Source of the DNA: Pseudomonas hygromyciniae
GTDB taxonomy: Bacteria; Pseudomonadota; Gammaproteobacteria; Pseudomonadales; Pseudomonadaceae
NCBI RefSeq assembly: GCF_016925675.1
Contig: NZ_CP070506.1
Location: forward strand, 3,284,501-3,348,500
Reading direction: 5' to 3'
Length of the DNA stretch: 64,000 bases
A model generated the notes under the pieces. That model saw nothing but the letters and a program-made list of their open reading frames with translations, ran no database searches and had not been told where the DNA came from. The position numbers and the translations under genes are program-made. Of the stretch, positions 52,841 through 61,158 are shown piece after piece (position 1 is the stretch's first letter; the number at the start of each line of letters is the position of its first letter).

Positions 52841-52903
52841 ACGGCAACCCTCGCCGAAGGCAGCCACGCCTTTGGCGAACCCACTTGTTCAGGGACTGAC
52901 GAC

Positions 52904-54574
52904 ATGAAACGAATCGCAATCATGGGGGCCGGTGTAGCCGGTCACCTGGCCGCGCTGTACTTCAAAAAAAGGCTACCGGGTGTCGAAGTCATCCTGATCG
53001 GGCGCCCGGACCGCAAGCGCCCGATCGTCGGCGAGTCCACGGTCGAGTTGACCACCCACTTCTTCAAGGGCCTGGGGCTGGGGCGCCTGCTGGAAGAAAA
53101 GCACTACCACAAGTACGGCCTGACCTATTACCTGAAGCTGCGCAACAACCCCGAGTGCCGCAACTACGTGGTGCACGAGGCGCCGGGCGTGATCCGCATG
53201 CCGGCCTACAACCTCAACCGCTTCAGCTTCGACAAGGACCTGCGCCAGATTGTCGGTGATCACCAGGTACACATGATTGAGGCCGATGTCACCGCCGTCG
53301 ACCTCAATGCCGGTGAGCACGCCACCCACCTGCTGACCCTGCGCAGCGCCGCCGATGAGCAACAGCAACTGACCGCCGATTGGGTGGTGGACGCCACTGG
53401 CCGTAATCGCTTCATGGCAAAAAAACTCAAGCTGCACAAAGAGGCGACTTACCAGCGCAGTACCTTCTGGCTCAGGCTCAAGGACTTTGACCGCAGCATC
53501 TTGTCCAGCATCACCGCGCACAAGGACAAGCATCACTGCTACGACCCGTACTACGTGACTCACCATTTTTATGGCAAGGGCTACTGGATCTGGATGATCC
53601 CGATGCGCAGCGATGACGGCAACGAGATGATCAGCATCGGCATCACCTACCGGCCGGACATGATCGAGCAGAAAATCAGCACCCTGGAGGCCTTCAAGGA
53701 AAAGGTCATGGCCGACCATCCGGTGATTACCGAGTTGATCGAGTCGGGCCAACTGGTCGATACCCAGGCCATGCACAACTACATGTACGAGGCGCGGCAA
53801 TACTACTCGACCGAAGGCTGGTTCCTGCTGGGCGACGCGGCGTTTACCTTCGACCCGGCCAACAGCGCCGGGCTGGCCTATGTGGCGCAGCAGATCCCAC
53901 AAGTCGCGGCAATGATCGAGAAGGATATCCACGGCAGCCTGACGCCCGCCTACGTCAATTGCCTGGAGTCGCACATCCAGGCGCAACTGGCCCTGCAGGA
54001 CACCTGGAGCAAGTGGTACGAGGTGATGGACGACCCGTTCATGATGGGCTGGACCCTGCTGTTCGCCAACATGGCGTACTTCCATGTGGTGCTACCGATG
54101 TACATGACCGGGGATTTTCTCGATGGTCATCAGGCCCAGCAGTTTGCTGACCTACTGCCGCGCTACACCCGCGAGATGCAACCCTCGCCCCTGCCGTTTG
54201 CCTGCCTGCTGCAAGAGATCCGCCGCTCCAACCCGGGCTTGAGCCCGACGATGATGCCCAACCTCTACTCGCGCACCATCAACTTCGACCTGTACAAGGC
54301 GGAAAACCGCGCACGACCGATCTACGCGTCCAACTACTACTTGCGTTCGGCCTTGCTAAGGGTGCGGCTGATGAAAATGGTCAAGTGGTCGCTGTCCGCG
54401 CGTCACCTCACGTTGTTGCTGCGCCATGGCTGTGGCGCCGTGCAGGACCTGGCTCGGGCTGCGGTCCTGCGTCTGCGCCCTTCTCTGTTCTACAAATATG
54501 GCGAGTCGCCAGAGCTGCTCAAGTCGCCGTTCGGCAAGGAAGGTGGCTTCCTCGATCTGGTACGTCGCGGATGA
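52904..54574 (+). CDS. Flavin-dependent halogenase-like FAD enzyme
   Basis: 556 residues. All three halogenase signatures are present: GxGxxG at residues 8-13 (GAGVAG), WxWxIP at 228-233 (WIWMIP) and FxPxxSxG at 316-323 (FDPANSAG). Lys70 in HYHKYGLTYY is a candidate for the catalytic lysine that guides hypohalous acid, though the flanking residues differ from tryptophan halogenases. The WxWxIP motif distinguishes halogenases from monooxygenases, so the enzyme should halogenate or hydroxylate an aromatic or activated carbon. It needs reduced FAD from a reductase; none is in the operon. It is overlapped by the amidase gene (ATGA). Confidence 0.8.
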   Translation: MKRIAIMGAGVAGHLAALYFKKRLPGVEVILIGRPDRKRPIVGESTVELTTHFFKGLGLGRLLEEKHYHKYGLTYYLKLRNNPECRNYVVHEAPGVIRMPAYNLNRFSFDKDLRQIVGDHQVHMIEADVTAVDLNAGEHATHLLTLRSAADEQQQLTADWVVDATGRNRFMAKKLKLHKEATYQRSTFWLRLKDFDRSILSSITAHKDKHHCYDPYYVTHHFYGKGYWIWMIPMRSDDGNEMISIGITYRPDMIEQKISTLEAFKEKVMADHPVITELIESGQLVDTQAMHNYMYEARQYYSTEGWFLLGDAAFTFDPANSAGLAYVAQQIPQVAAMIEKDIHGSLTPAYVNCLESHIQAQLALQDTWSKWYEVMDDPFMMGWTLLFANMAYFHVVLPMYMTGDFLDGHQAQQFADLLPRYTREMQPSPLPFACLLQEIRRSNPGLSPTMMPNLYSRTINFDLYKAENRARPIYASNYYLRSALLRVRLMKMVKWSLSARHLTLLLRHGCGAVQDLARAAVLRLRPSLFYKYGESPELLKSPFGKEGGFLDLVRRG

Positions 54575-56053
54575 ATGGCATGGCGCAGGTCCGGGCAGAC
54601 TTGCTGGAACTGAGTGCCGTGCAACTGGCGTGGTTGATCCGCGGCAAGCAGATATCGCCGGTGGAGCTGATCGAGCAATGCATTGCGCGCCTGGAGCAGG
54701 TCCAGCCGCTATGCAATGCCATGGCGGTCGACCTGTTCGAGTCTGCCCGCGACGCCGCCCGCCGAGCCGAAGAGGATGTGCTCAAGGGTCGGCCATTGGG
54801 GCGCTTGCACGGTGTGCCCTTCTCCATGAAGGAAGGCCTGGGTCTTGCGGGGCAGCCCAAGACCTGCGGTTCACGCCTGCGCAGCAACACCCGCGCCCGC
54901 AGCACCGCCACGGTCGCCACGCGGCTGATGGCAGCCGGCGCCATCCCGCTGGCCCTGGGCAATCAGGCAGAGATGGCGCTGTGGCCCGAAACGGACAACC
55001 TGGTGTATGGCCGCACACTCAACCCCTACGACCCCTCACGCACCGCCGGCGGCAGCAGCGGCGGTGACTCAGTGATGGTCGCCAGCGGATGCGTGCCCTT
55101 TGCCCTGGGCACCGACGGCGGCGGCTCGATCCGCATCCCGGCGGCGTTCAATGGGATCTTTGGTTTGAAGCCGTCGCGGGGGGCTGGTGCCGCTGAGCGG
55201 ACATCTGCCGCTGGATGAGCAGCGGGTGTCACTGCCGGTGTCCCAAGCCGTTGCCAGCCACTTCGCCGCCGGCCCCTTGTGCCGGTATGCAGAGGACCTG
55301 GGCGCAGTACTGGAGGTCATCGCCGGCAGCGACGGCATCGACCGCAATATCCACTCGGGCTATCAGCAACCGCCCCAGGCCACGACGCTCAAGCGCGTAT
55401 TCGTCTGCCTGCCAGCCCCTCTCAAATGGGGTACGCCAGTCTCGCCCGCCGTGACTGCCGGGGTGATCGAGACCGGCCAGCGTTATGCCGACCAGGGCGT
55501 GGCGGTGCACGCCTGGAATGAGGGCTGTTTGACCAACGCCTTTTTTATCTGGCTGGCCGTCCTCAAGTGCGAGACCCGCATTCACCTGGCCGACTACCTC
55601 GGGGATGGGCAGCCACTGAACTATCCACGGGCGTTGTATGCCGCCCTGGCCGGCAAGCCGCAATTTTCAAGGGGGCCACTGCTCGCCAGCCTTATGGACA
55701 GCTGCGGCGATCGACTGGGTAACCCGGGGCTCTCGCGGTTCCTCAAGCAGCGCGATCACCTGCAGCAGACCCTGGCCGGGCTGTTCGACGGCCAGAGCAT
55801 TCTGGTATTGCCGGCCACCCCAACCGTGGCGCCGGCCCATGGCAGTGCCCTGAAGCGCCCGTTCGATATCGGCTATTGCGCGCTGTTCAATGTTCTCGGT
55901 TTTCCGGCCCTTTGCGTGCCCACCGGGCGCCTCGACCAGGGCTGCCCGGTGGCCGTGCAACTGGTGGCCGGGCTGGGCCAGGACGGGTTGTTACTGGAAG
56001 CGGCGCGCTTTCTGGAAATGGAATTCGGCGGCTGGCGCAAGCCCCCGCTCTAA
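54571..56053 (+). pseudogene. Amidase-signature-family hydrolase, frame broken by one extra base
   Basis: Starts at MNGMAQVRADLLELSAVQLAWLI. The amidase catalytic triad is visible as VPFSMKEGLG (Lys), SRTAGGSSGGD (cis-Ser) and ALGTDGGGSIRIPAAFNGIFGLKPS (Ser nucleophile). At the six-G run 55178-55183 the frame slips into RGAGAAERTSAAG and a stop; removing one G gives GLKPSRGLVPLSGHLPLDEQRVS, which continues to EFGGWRKPPL. The repaired protein has 493 residues, full length for the family. Given five similar +1 events in this window, a sequencing error is likelier than a dead gene. It may hydrolyse or form an amide on the product of the preceding enzymes. Confidence 0.8.
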
Positions 56054-56076
56054 CCCTTCAAGCACTAGGACACCCC

Positions 56077-57414
56077 ATGCAAACCAACACCAGCGCTATC
56101 ACGCTACAACCCCCTGCGCCTGCGGGCGGGCAATCGGCCGTAGGTTCCCAGGCCGAGCACTTGACCTTGTTGTTCCTGATCCAACTGATCGTGATTTTCA
56201 GCGCCAGCCGCTTGATCTCCTGGCTCAGCACCCGCTGCCTGGGGCAAACCCCGGTGGCCGGGGAGATTCTCGCCGGGCTGGTCCTGGGCCCGAGCCTGCT
56301 GGGTTATTTTTTCCCGGAACTGCTGAGCAGTATCTTTGTGCCGCAAACCTCCACCGCCTTTGTCGCCACGGCCCAGGTCGGCCTGATTCTGCTGATGTTC
56401 CAGGTGGGCCTGGAATTTGAATTCGGTGCCCACCTCAAGGGGCGTAAGCGCTCGATCATGGCCATCAGCCTGGGTGGACTGCTGGTGCCGTTTGCCAGTG
56501 GTTTCCTGGTAGCCGAGTACTTTTGGCAACAGATCGTCGGCGACAAGCCACCGCTGCTGGCCTTCCAACTGTTTTTTGCCACGGCGCTGTCGATCACCGC
56601 CCTGCCGATCCTCGGGCGGATTTTCATGGAACTGGGGCTGTCCCGCTCCCGCGTGGCCACCCTGACGATTGGCGCGGCGGCCATCGATGATGTGTGCGGT
56701 TGGCTGATCCTTGGCGGGGTGACTTCGATCATCGCGTCCAACTTCAGCGTGTGGGCCTCCCTGGGCAGAATCCTCGCGCTGGCCGTGTTTATCGTGTTGG
56801 TACTGTGGGTGGTGCGGCCCCTGGTGCTGCGCTGGATCATCGGCGACCTGGAGCGCAAACCGCTGTCGGCCCAGGGCATATCGCTGATGCTGATCGTGCT
56901 GTTTGGCAGTGCGGTGATTACCAACCTGATCGGCGTATTTTCGATCATCGGCGGCTTTATCATCGGCGTCGCCCTGCACACCCACCGGCCCTTTGTCACA
57001 CAGTGGAATGCCAAGGTCAGTGGGCTGGTGAATGCGTTTTTCCTGCCGGTGTTCTTTGCCTACACCGGCCTGCGCACCGACATCGGTTCGCTCAACGGCG
57101 ACACAGCGCTGCTCAATTGCTTTTTGGTGTGCCTGGTGGCGTTCGCCAGCAAATTCTTCGGGGCCTATGGCGCCAGCCGCTGGCTGGGCGAGACACCGCG
57201 CAACAGCGCGCTGATCGGCGTGTGCATGAACACCCGGGCGCTGATGGAATTGGTGGTGCTTAACGTGGGCTATGACCTGGGCGTGTTGCCCAAGGAGTAC
57301 TTCACCATGCTGGTGATCATGGCCATTATCAGCACCTTTATCGCCTCGCCCCTGATCCGCCTGCTGACGAGCGAAGAAAGACGCGTGCCGGTGGGCCAGC
57401 CTGCGGTGAAATAA
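56077..57414 (+). CDS. CPA2-family cation:proton antiporter (Kef/NapA type)
   Basis: 445 residues with AGGA seven bases upstream of the ATG. About 12 membrane segments are visible, starting FLIQLIVIFSASRLISWL. The hallmark GQTPVAGEILAGLVLGPSLLG, TAQVGLILLMFQVGLEFE, FFATALSITALPILGRIF, TIGAAAIDDVCGWLI (conserved IDD) and IIGGFIIGVAL are those of Na+(K+)/H+ antiporters. No TrkA-N or TrkA-C domain follows. As last gene of the nine-gene cluster it may protect against cytoplasmic acidification or ion stress from the pathway or product, as Kef systems do for electrophiles. That role is inferred. Confidence 0.88.
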   Translation: MQTNTSAITLQPPAPAGGQSAVGSQAEHLTLLFLIQLIVIFSASRLISWLSTRCLGQTPVAGEILAGLVLGPSLLGYFFPELLSSIFVPQTSTAFVATAQVGLILLMFQVGLEFEFGAHLKGRKRSIMAISLGGLLVPFASGFLVAEYFWQQIVGDKPPLLAFQLFFATALSITALPILGRIFMELGLSRSRVATLTIGAAAIDDVCGWLILGGVTSIIASNFSVWASLGRILALAVFIVLVLWVVRPLVLRWIIGDLERKPLSAQGISLMLIVLFGSAVITNLIGVFSIIGGFIIGVALHTHRPFVTQWNAKVSGLVNAFFLPVFFAYTGLRTDIGSLNGDTALLNCFLVCLVAFASKFFGAYGASRWLGETPRNSALIGVCMNTRALMELVVLNVGYDLGVLPKEYFTMLVIMAIISTFIASPLIRLLTSEERRVPVGQPAVK

Positions 57415-57419
57415 TTTGG

Positions 57420-58066
57420 GCCAGGGCGATGCAGGGTGAATACCGACAGACGTTCCAACCCCACCCACTGTAGGAGCGAGCTTGCTCGCGAAAAGCCTGA
57501 GGGCAACGCGGGGAGTCAGGTTCCCCGCGTTATCGTTAACGACCTTCGCGAGCAAGCTCGCTCCTACAAGGGGCTTTGGGCCTGGGCGACACTAGGTGAA
57601 TACCGACAGACGTTCCAACCCCGCCCACTGTAGGAGCGAGCTTGCTCGCGAAAAACCTGAGAGCAACGCGGGGGGTCAGGTTCCCCGCGTTATCGTTAAC
57701 GACCTTCGCGAGCAAGCTCGCTCCTACAAGGGGCTTTGGGCCTGGGCGACACTAGGTGAATACCGACAGACGTTCCAACCCCGCCCACTGTAGGAGCGAG
57801 CTTGCTCGCGAAAAACCTGAGAGCAACGCGGGGGGGGGGTCAGGTTCCCCGCGTTATCGTTAACGACCTTCGCGAGCAAGCTCGCTCCTACAAGGGGCTT
57901 TGGGCCTGGGCGACACTAGGTGAATACCGACAGACGTTCCAACCCCGCCCACTGTAGGAGCGAGCTTGCTCGCGAAAAAACCTGAGAGCAACGCGGGGGG
58001 TCAGGTTCCCCGCGTTATCGTTGACGACCTTCGCGAGCAAGCTCGCTCCTACAAGGGGCTTTGGGC
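57420..58066. repeat. Tandem array of four ~160-base BIME units
   Basis: Units begin near 57420, 57580, 57740 and 57904 (the marker GAATACCGACAGACG recurs at 57438, 57598, 57758 and 57922: periods 160, 160 and 164). Each holds an inverted REP pair, TGTAGGAGCGAGC with TTGCTCGCGAA versus TTCGCGAGCAA with GCTCGCTCCTACA, around a GC-rich loop containing a second hairpin (ACGCGGGG..CCCCGCGT). The third unit has a longer G run (57829-57838) that accounts for the 164 spacing. No RAYT transposase gene is in the window. Short open frames inside the units are not genes. Confidence 0.92.
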
Positions 58067-58488
58067 CAGTTCAACATCATTGCCGTCGCGCAGGCCTTCG
58101 AGGCCAGTTTCAACCTTGTGCGCGTACTGCGTCCCCATGTCGCCGCCCCGGCCAACTATGTGGCGCAACTGCTGCGCCAAACCGCGCGAGGCTACCGTTT
58201 ACTGGCCGCGTGGGACGCTGGGCAAATGGTCGGCCTGGCCGGTTATCGCGAGTTGGAAAACCTCTCTACGGGCGCTTTATCTACGTCGATGATCTGGTGG
58301 TGCACCCAGACCTGCAGCGCAGCGGCCTGGGCGCTGTTCGCGTTGAAGCCGTGCAGCGCGGTAGCACCCATTTCGTACTGGACACCGGGCTGCATACGCC
58401 GCTGGCCCAACGTTTCTACTTTCGCCAAGGGCTGCTGGCCCACGGCATGCACTTCACCCAGAGCCTTCAGACAGAGAATCACGCATGA
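58061..58488 (+). pseudogene. GNAT acetyltransferase remnant abutting the BIME array
   Basis: From the last base of the array the frame reads FNIIAVAQAFEASFNLVRVLRPHVAAPANYVAQLLRQTARGYRLLAAWDAGQMVGLAGYRELENL, a GNAT N-terminal half. At ~58262-58270 a CT duplication (CTCTCT) shifts the frame; the other frame continues YGRFIYVDDLVVHPDLQRSGLGA and finishes HFTQSLQTENHA. The acetyl-CoA loop after GLGA appears shortened (VRVEAVQRG instead of an additional ~4 residues). No ATG start remains in a sensible place; the array reaches the first codons. Together this looks like a decayed gene. Confidence 0.65.
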
Positions 58489-58868
58489 ATAGTGTTCTAT
58501 TGATCAACGCCAGCCCCAATGGCCAGGTTTCCCATGCGAACCAATTGGCATTGGAGTTAGTGAAAACCCTGCGCCAGCACCACCCAAGGCTCGAACTGGT
58601 CGGCTCCGGCGGTTTTCATCAGGGCGAGAAGGCACGGCAACCGGACTTTCTGACGCCCTACCTACGTCAGGTCCTGGGCACGCTCGGGTTGCTCGACCCG
58701 CACTTCACCTACCTCCAGGGGTTGGTATTCGGTGCAGAGGCAGTCGAGGCGGCGCTCCAGGAGAGTCGTGCGCGACTGGCCCTGGAGCCACTGTTCAACC
58801 CGCTCGTCAAAGCACTCCGGGCACCACCAGGGTCAACCACGCAACACACGGCCCCACAAGGGCAATGA
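58485..58868 (+). pseudogene. FMN-dependent NADH-azoreductase (AzoR-type) with a large internal deletion
   Basis: The N-terminus MNSVLLINASPNGQVSHANQLALELVKTLRQHHPRLELV is the flavodoxin-like start of AzoR. The sequence then jumps to GSGGFHQGEKARQPDFLTPYLRQVLGTLGLLDPHFTYLQGLVFGAEAVEAAL, the C-terminal third. About 110-120 residues, including the P-MYNF flavin-binding region, are missing without loss of frame. The end runs 62 bases into the convergent carrier gene. At 127 residues it cannot fold as a functional azoreductase. Confidence 0.7.
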
Positions 58869-60159
58869 CCGCGCTGTAGATCAACAGGCTGCGTAACACC
58901 TTTTCGCGCTCCGGCGCCGGTGTATTGGCAACCACCAGTGCGCCATTGGTGGAGAACGGGCTGGTGTCGACGATGGTGGTGGAAATGGCGATGGCCGCGA
59001 CCACGCCGACTGCACTGATATGGCCCTGGCTCAAGAATGGCACGGCCAGGGGAATAATCACCCCCAGCAATGCAGTGGACGAGGCGAAGGATGAGATGAT
59101 CGCGGCGGTGAAGCACAGCAGCAGCGCCACTAGCAACGGTTCTCCCAGGCCGGAGATGCCATGGGCGACATAGTCGATGGTGCCGATGGTCTGCATCACG
59201 CCGATGTAGGTGATGATCCCGGTGATCAGCAACACCGTCGACCAACTGACCTTATCGATGGCCGCCTTCTGCGCCGTGGGCGCGAACATGGCCAGCACCA
59301 CCGCGACCGTCATCGCCACCAGGCCGATATTGAACTTGAACACCAGGGCCGAAATCGCCAGGGCCAACAGCCCGATCAGTGTCGACAGCTTGGCCCCGTC
59401 CAGGCCACTGACGGCCTGCAGCGGTGCGCCGGCGCCCGTCAGGTCGGTGCGGTGATAGGCCGGGGACGCCGGCGTGCCGCCATGCCCGAGAATCGCCAGG
59501 GAGGCGCCCGCCGTATGCAAGGTGGGGCCGAACGCGACCGGTGCCAACGACAGGCGCGCGCTGCGCAAACCACCGAAGACGACGAAGACCACCATGGCAA
59601 TCCCCAGGTTGAACAGCAGGCTGGTGATAAACAGCGTGAACGGCGCATAAGGCAGTCCAGAGGAGGCCACGATCTGATTGGTGATACCGCCGAAAATACT
59701 CACCGGCGAGAAGCTGCCGCCCTGGGCACCGTGGATCACCATGAGCCCCATCAGCACCGGATTAATGCGGTACTGCACCGCGAAGTTCAGTGCAATCGGC
59801 GCAAGAATCGCCGCCACTGCCGGGCTCAGCGCGCCGAATCCGGTGAGCAATGCCGCCACCACGAACATCACCCAGGGGATCCAGGCAACGTGTCCACGCA
59901 CCATCAACACGGCGCGCTCGATCAGCCAGTCGATGGTGCCATTGTTCTGCGCGATGCCGAACAGGTATGTGACCCCGACCAGTGTCAGGAACAGGTCACT
60001 GGGAAAGCCGGCAAAGATCGTCGCCGGGGTCATTTCCAGGATCACCGAGCCGACCACAAAGGCCGCCGCAAAGGCCAGCGCGCCCATATTGATGGGCAAC
60101 ACGCTGGCGATGCCGAAGATGACCACCAGCACCACAATCGACAGAATTTCATTGTTCAT
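58807..60159 (-). CDS. MatC-type dicarboxylate (malonate-like) carrier
   Basis: 450 residues, about 11-13 membrane segments, start MNNEILSIVVLVVIFGIASVLPIN. The MatC N-terminal features (LPINMGALAFAAAFVVGSVIL, FPSDLFLTLVGVTYLFGIAQNNGTIDWLIERAV, VMGLMVIHGAQGGSFSPVSIFGGITNQIV) and a SLC13/CitM-like second half (VSWSTVLLITGIITYIGVMQTIGTIDYVA, IISSFASSTALLGVIIPLAVPFL, STTIVDTSPFSTNGAL) are clear. MatC of Rhizobium imports malonate. The same-strand CoA-transferase and decarboxylase-like genes upstream (separated by a BIME) suggest a dicarboxylate is imported and turned into a CoA ester here. Confidence 0.82.
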   Translation of the reverse strand: MNNEILSIVVLVVIFGIASVLPINMGALAFAAAFVVGSVILEMTPATIFAGFPSDLFLTLVGVTYLFGIAQNNGTIDWLIERAVLMVRGHVAWIPWVMFVVAALLTGFGALSPAVAAILAPIALNFAVQYRINPVLMGLMVIHGAQGGSFSPVSIFGGITNQIVASSGLPYAPFTLFITSLLFNLGIAMVVFVVFGGLRSARLSLAPVAFGPTLHTAGASLAILGHGGTPASPAYHRTDLTGAGAPLQAVSGLDGAKLSTLIGLLALAISALVFKFNIGLVAMTVAVVLAMFAPTAQKAAIDKVSWSTVLLITGIITYIGVMQTIGTIDYVAHGISGLGEPLLVALLLCFTAAIISSFASSTALLGVIIPLAVPFLSQGHISAVGVVAAIAISTTIVDTSPFSTNGALVVANTPAPEREKVLRSLLIYSAVIALVGPCVAWLTLVVPGVL

Positions 60160-60219
60160 TGCAATCTGACTCCCCGCAGTCGGACGGTCCCGCAGGTACC
60201 GCCCTTGTTATTGTTTTTT

Positions 60220-60356
60220 CGGGATGTGGCGCGGGGGCTTGTCCCCCGCTGGGCTGCATAGCAGCCCCAAAACCTTGCGCCTCGGCCTACTCGGTAGCCC
60301 TTATTGGGGCTGCTGCGCAGCCCAGCGGGGGACGAGCCCCCTCGCCACAAGGGCGG
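60220..60356. repeat. BIME between the carrier and the crotonase gene
   Basis: TGTGGCGCGGGGGCTTGTCC and GGACGAGCCCCCTCGCCACA are outer arms; CTGGGCTGCATAGCAGCCCCA and TGGGGCTGCTGCGCAGCCCAG inner arms. The architecture matches 30619-30774. Such elements often act as mRNA boundaries within operons and may set different expression for the carrier. Confidence 0.8.
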
Positions 60357-60363
60357 TGTTCAA

Positions 60364-61158
60364 TTAGTTGCCGCTGAACACCGCCGGCCGGCGCTCGGCA
60401 AAGGCTGCCAGGCCTTCGCCAAAATCGGCGCTTGCGCAGGCCTGGCGGCGCAATTCGGCGATCTGTTCCATGGCCTGCACCGGCATCGGCTGCAGGTCTT
60501 CGAGGATGCGCAGTTGCTCCTTGACCGCCGCGACGGCCAGCGGCGCTTTGCTGGCGATGCCTTGGGCCAGTTCCAGAGCGGTGGCTTCCAGCACATCGCT
60601 GTCGACCAGGCGGTTGACCAGGCCATAGCGTTCGGCACGTTGCACATCAAGCTTGTTTGCCGTGAAGAACAGTTCCTTGAGCACATGAATCGGCAAGTTG
60701 TGGAAAAAGCGCAGCAGACCGCTGGTGGTGTACGGCAAGCCAATGTTCACGGGGGTCATGGCGAAGCTCGCGCTGTGATCTGCCACGACCATGTCGCAGC
60801 TCATCACCAGGTCCACTGCACCGCCCCATACCGAGCCGGACACCAGGGCAATCACCACCCCGGGATAGGCGCGGATGCTGCGCAATACGCGCTCGAGCGG
60901 TTTGCCGTAGGCAATCGGGTCGCGGTCGTGTTGCAGTTCACGAATGTCATGGCCGGCGCTCCACACCGACTGGCCGACTTCGCTGCCCAGGATCACTACC
61001 GGAATGCGTTGTGCCGCTAGGGCCGTGAGGCTCTCGTCGAGTGACTGCAGCAATTGTGCGCTGAGCGCATTGCGGTGGGTGGGATTGCTGAAGACCAGCC
61101 GCGCGATGCGCGGGTCGAGCTGGTTGACGGTCACGGTTGCGCAAGACGTTGGATTCAT
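60364..61158 (-). CDS. Methylmalonyl-CoA decarboxylase-like crotonase (YgfG/ScpB type)
   Basis: 264 residues. The crotonase core reads VFSNPTHRNALSAQLL, then QSVWSAGHDIRELQHDRDPIAYGKPLERVLRSIRAYPGVVIALVSGSVWGGAVDLVMSCDM, MTPVNIGLPYTTSGL and RRPAVFSGN. These follow E. coli methylmalonyl-CoA decarboxylase closely: SAGHDI (His70), SGSVWGG for the oxyanion hole, and NIGLPY with Tyr143 at the position of the catalytic tyrosine. It should decarboxylate methylmalonyl-CoA or a related 2-carboxyacyl-CoA. ATGA overlap with the CoA-transferase gene supports consecutive steps. Confidence 0.85.
   Translation of the reverse strand: MNPTSCATVTVNQLDPRIARLVFSNPTHRNALSAQLLQSLDESLTALAAQRIPVVILGSEVGQSVWSAGHDIRELQHDRDPIAYGKPLERVLRSIRAYPGVVIALVSGSVWGGAVDLVMSCDMVVADHSASFAMTPVNIGLPYTTSGLLRFFHNLPIHVLKELFFTANKLDVQRAERYGLVNRLVDSDVLEATALELAQGIASKAPLAVAAVKEQLRILEDLQPMPVQAMEQIAELRRQACASADFGEGLAAFAERRPAVFSGN

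Noticed and set aside
57436-58060. CRISPR array or repeated small peptide genes in the tandem repeats
   Set aside because: Unit length is 160 bases, spacers are not unique and each unit is a BIME with inverted REP arms; no cas genes. The recurring 65-codon frame is a by-product of REP sequence.
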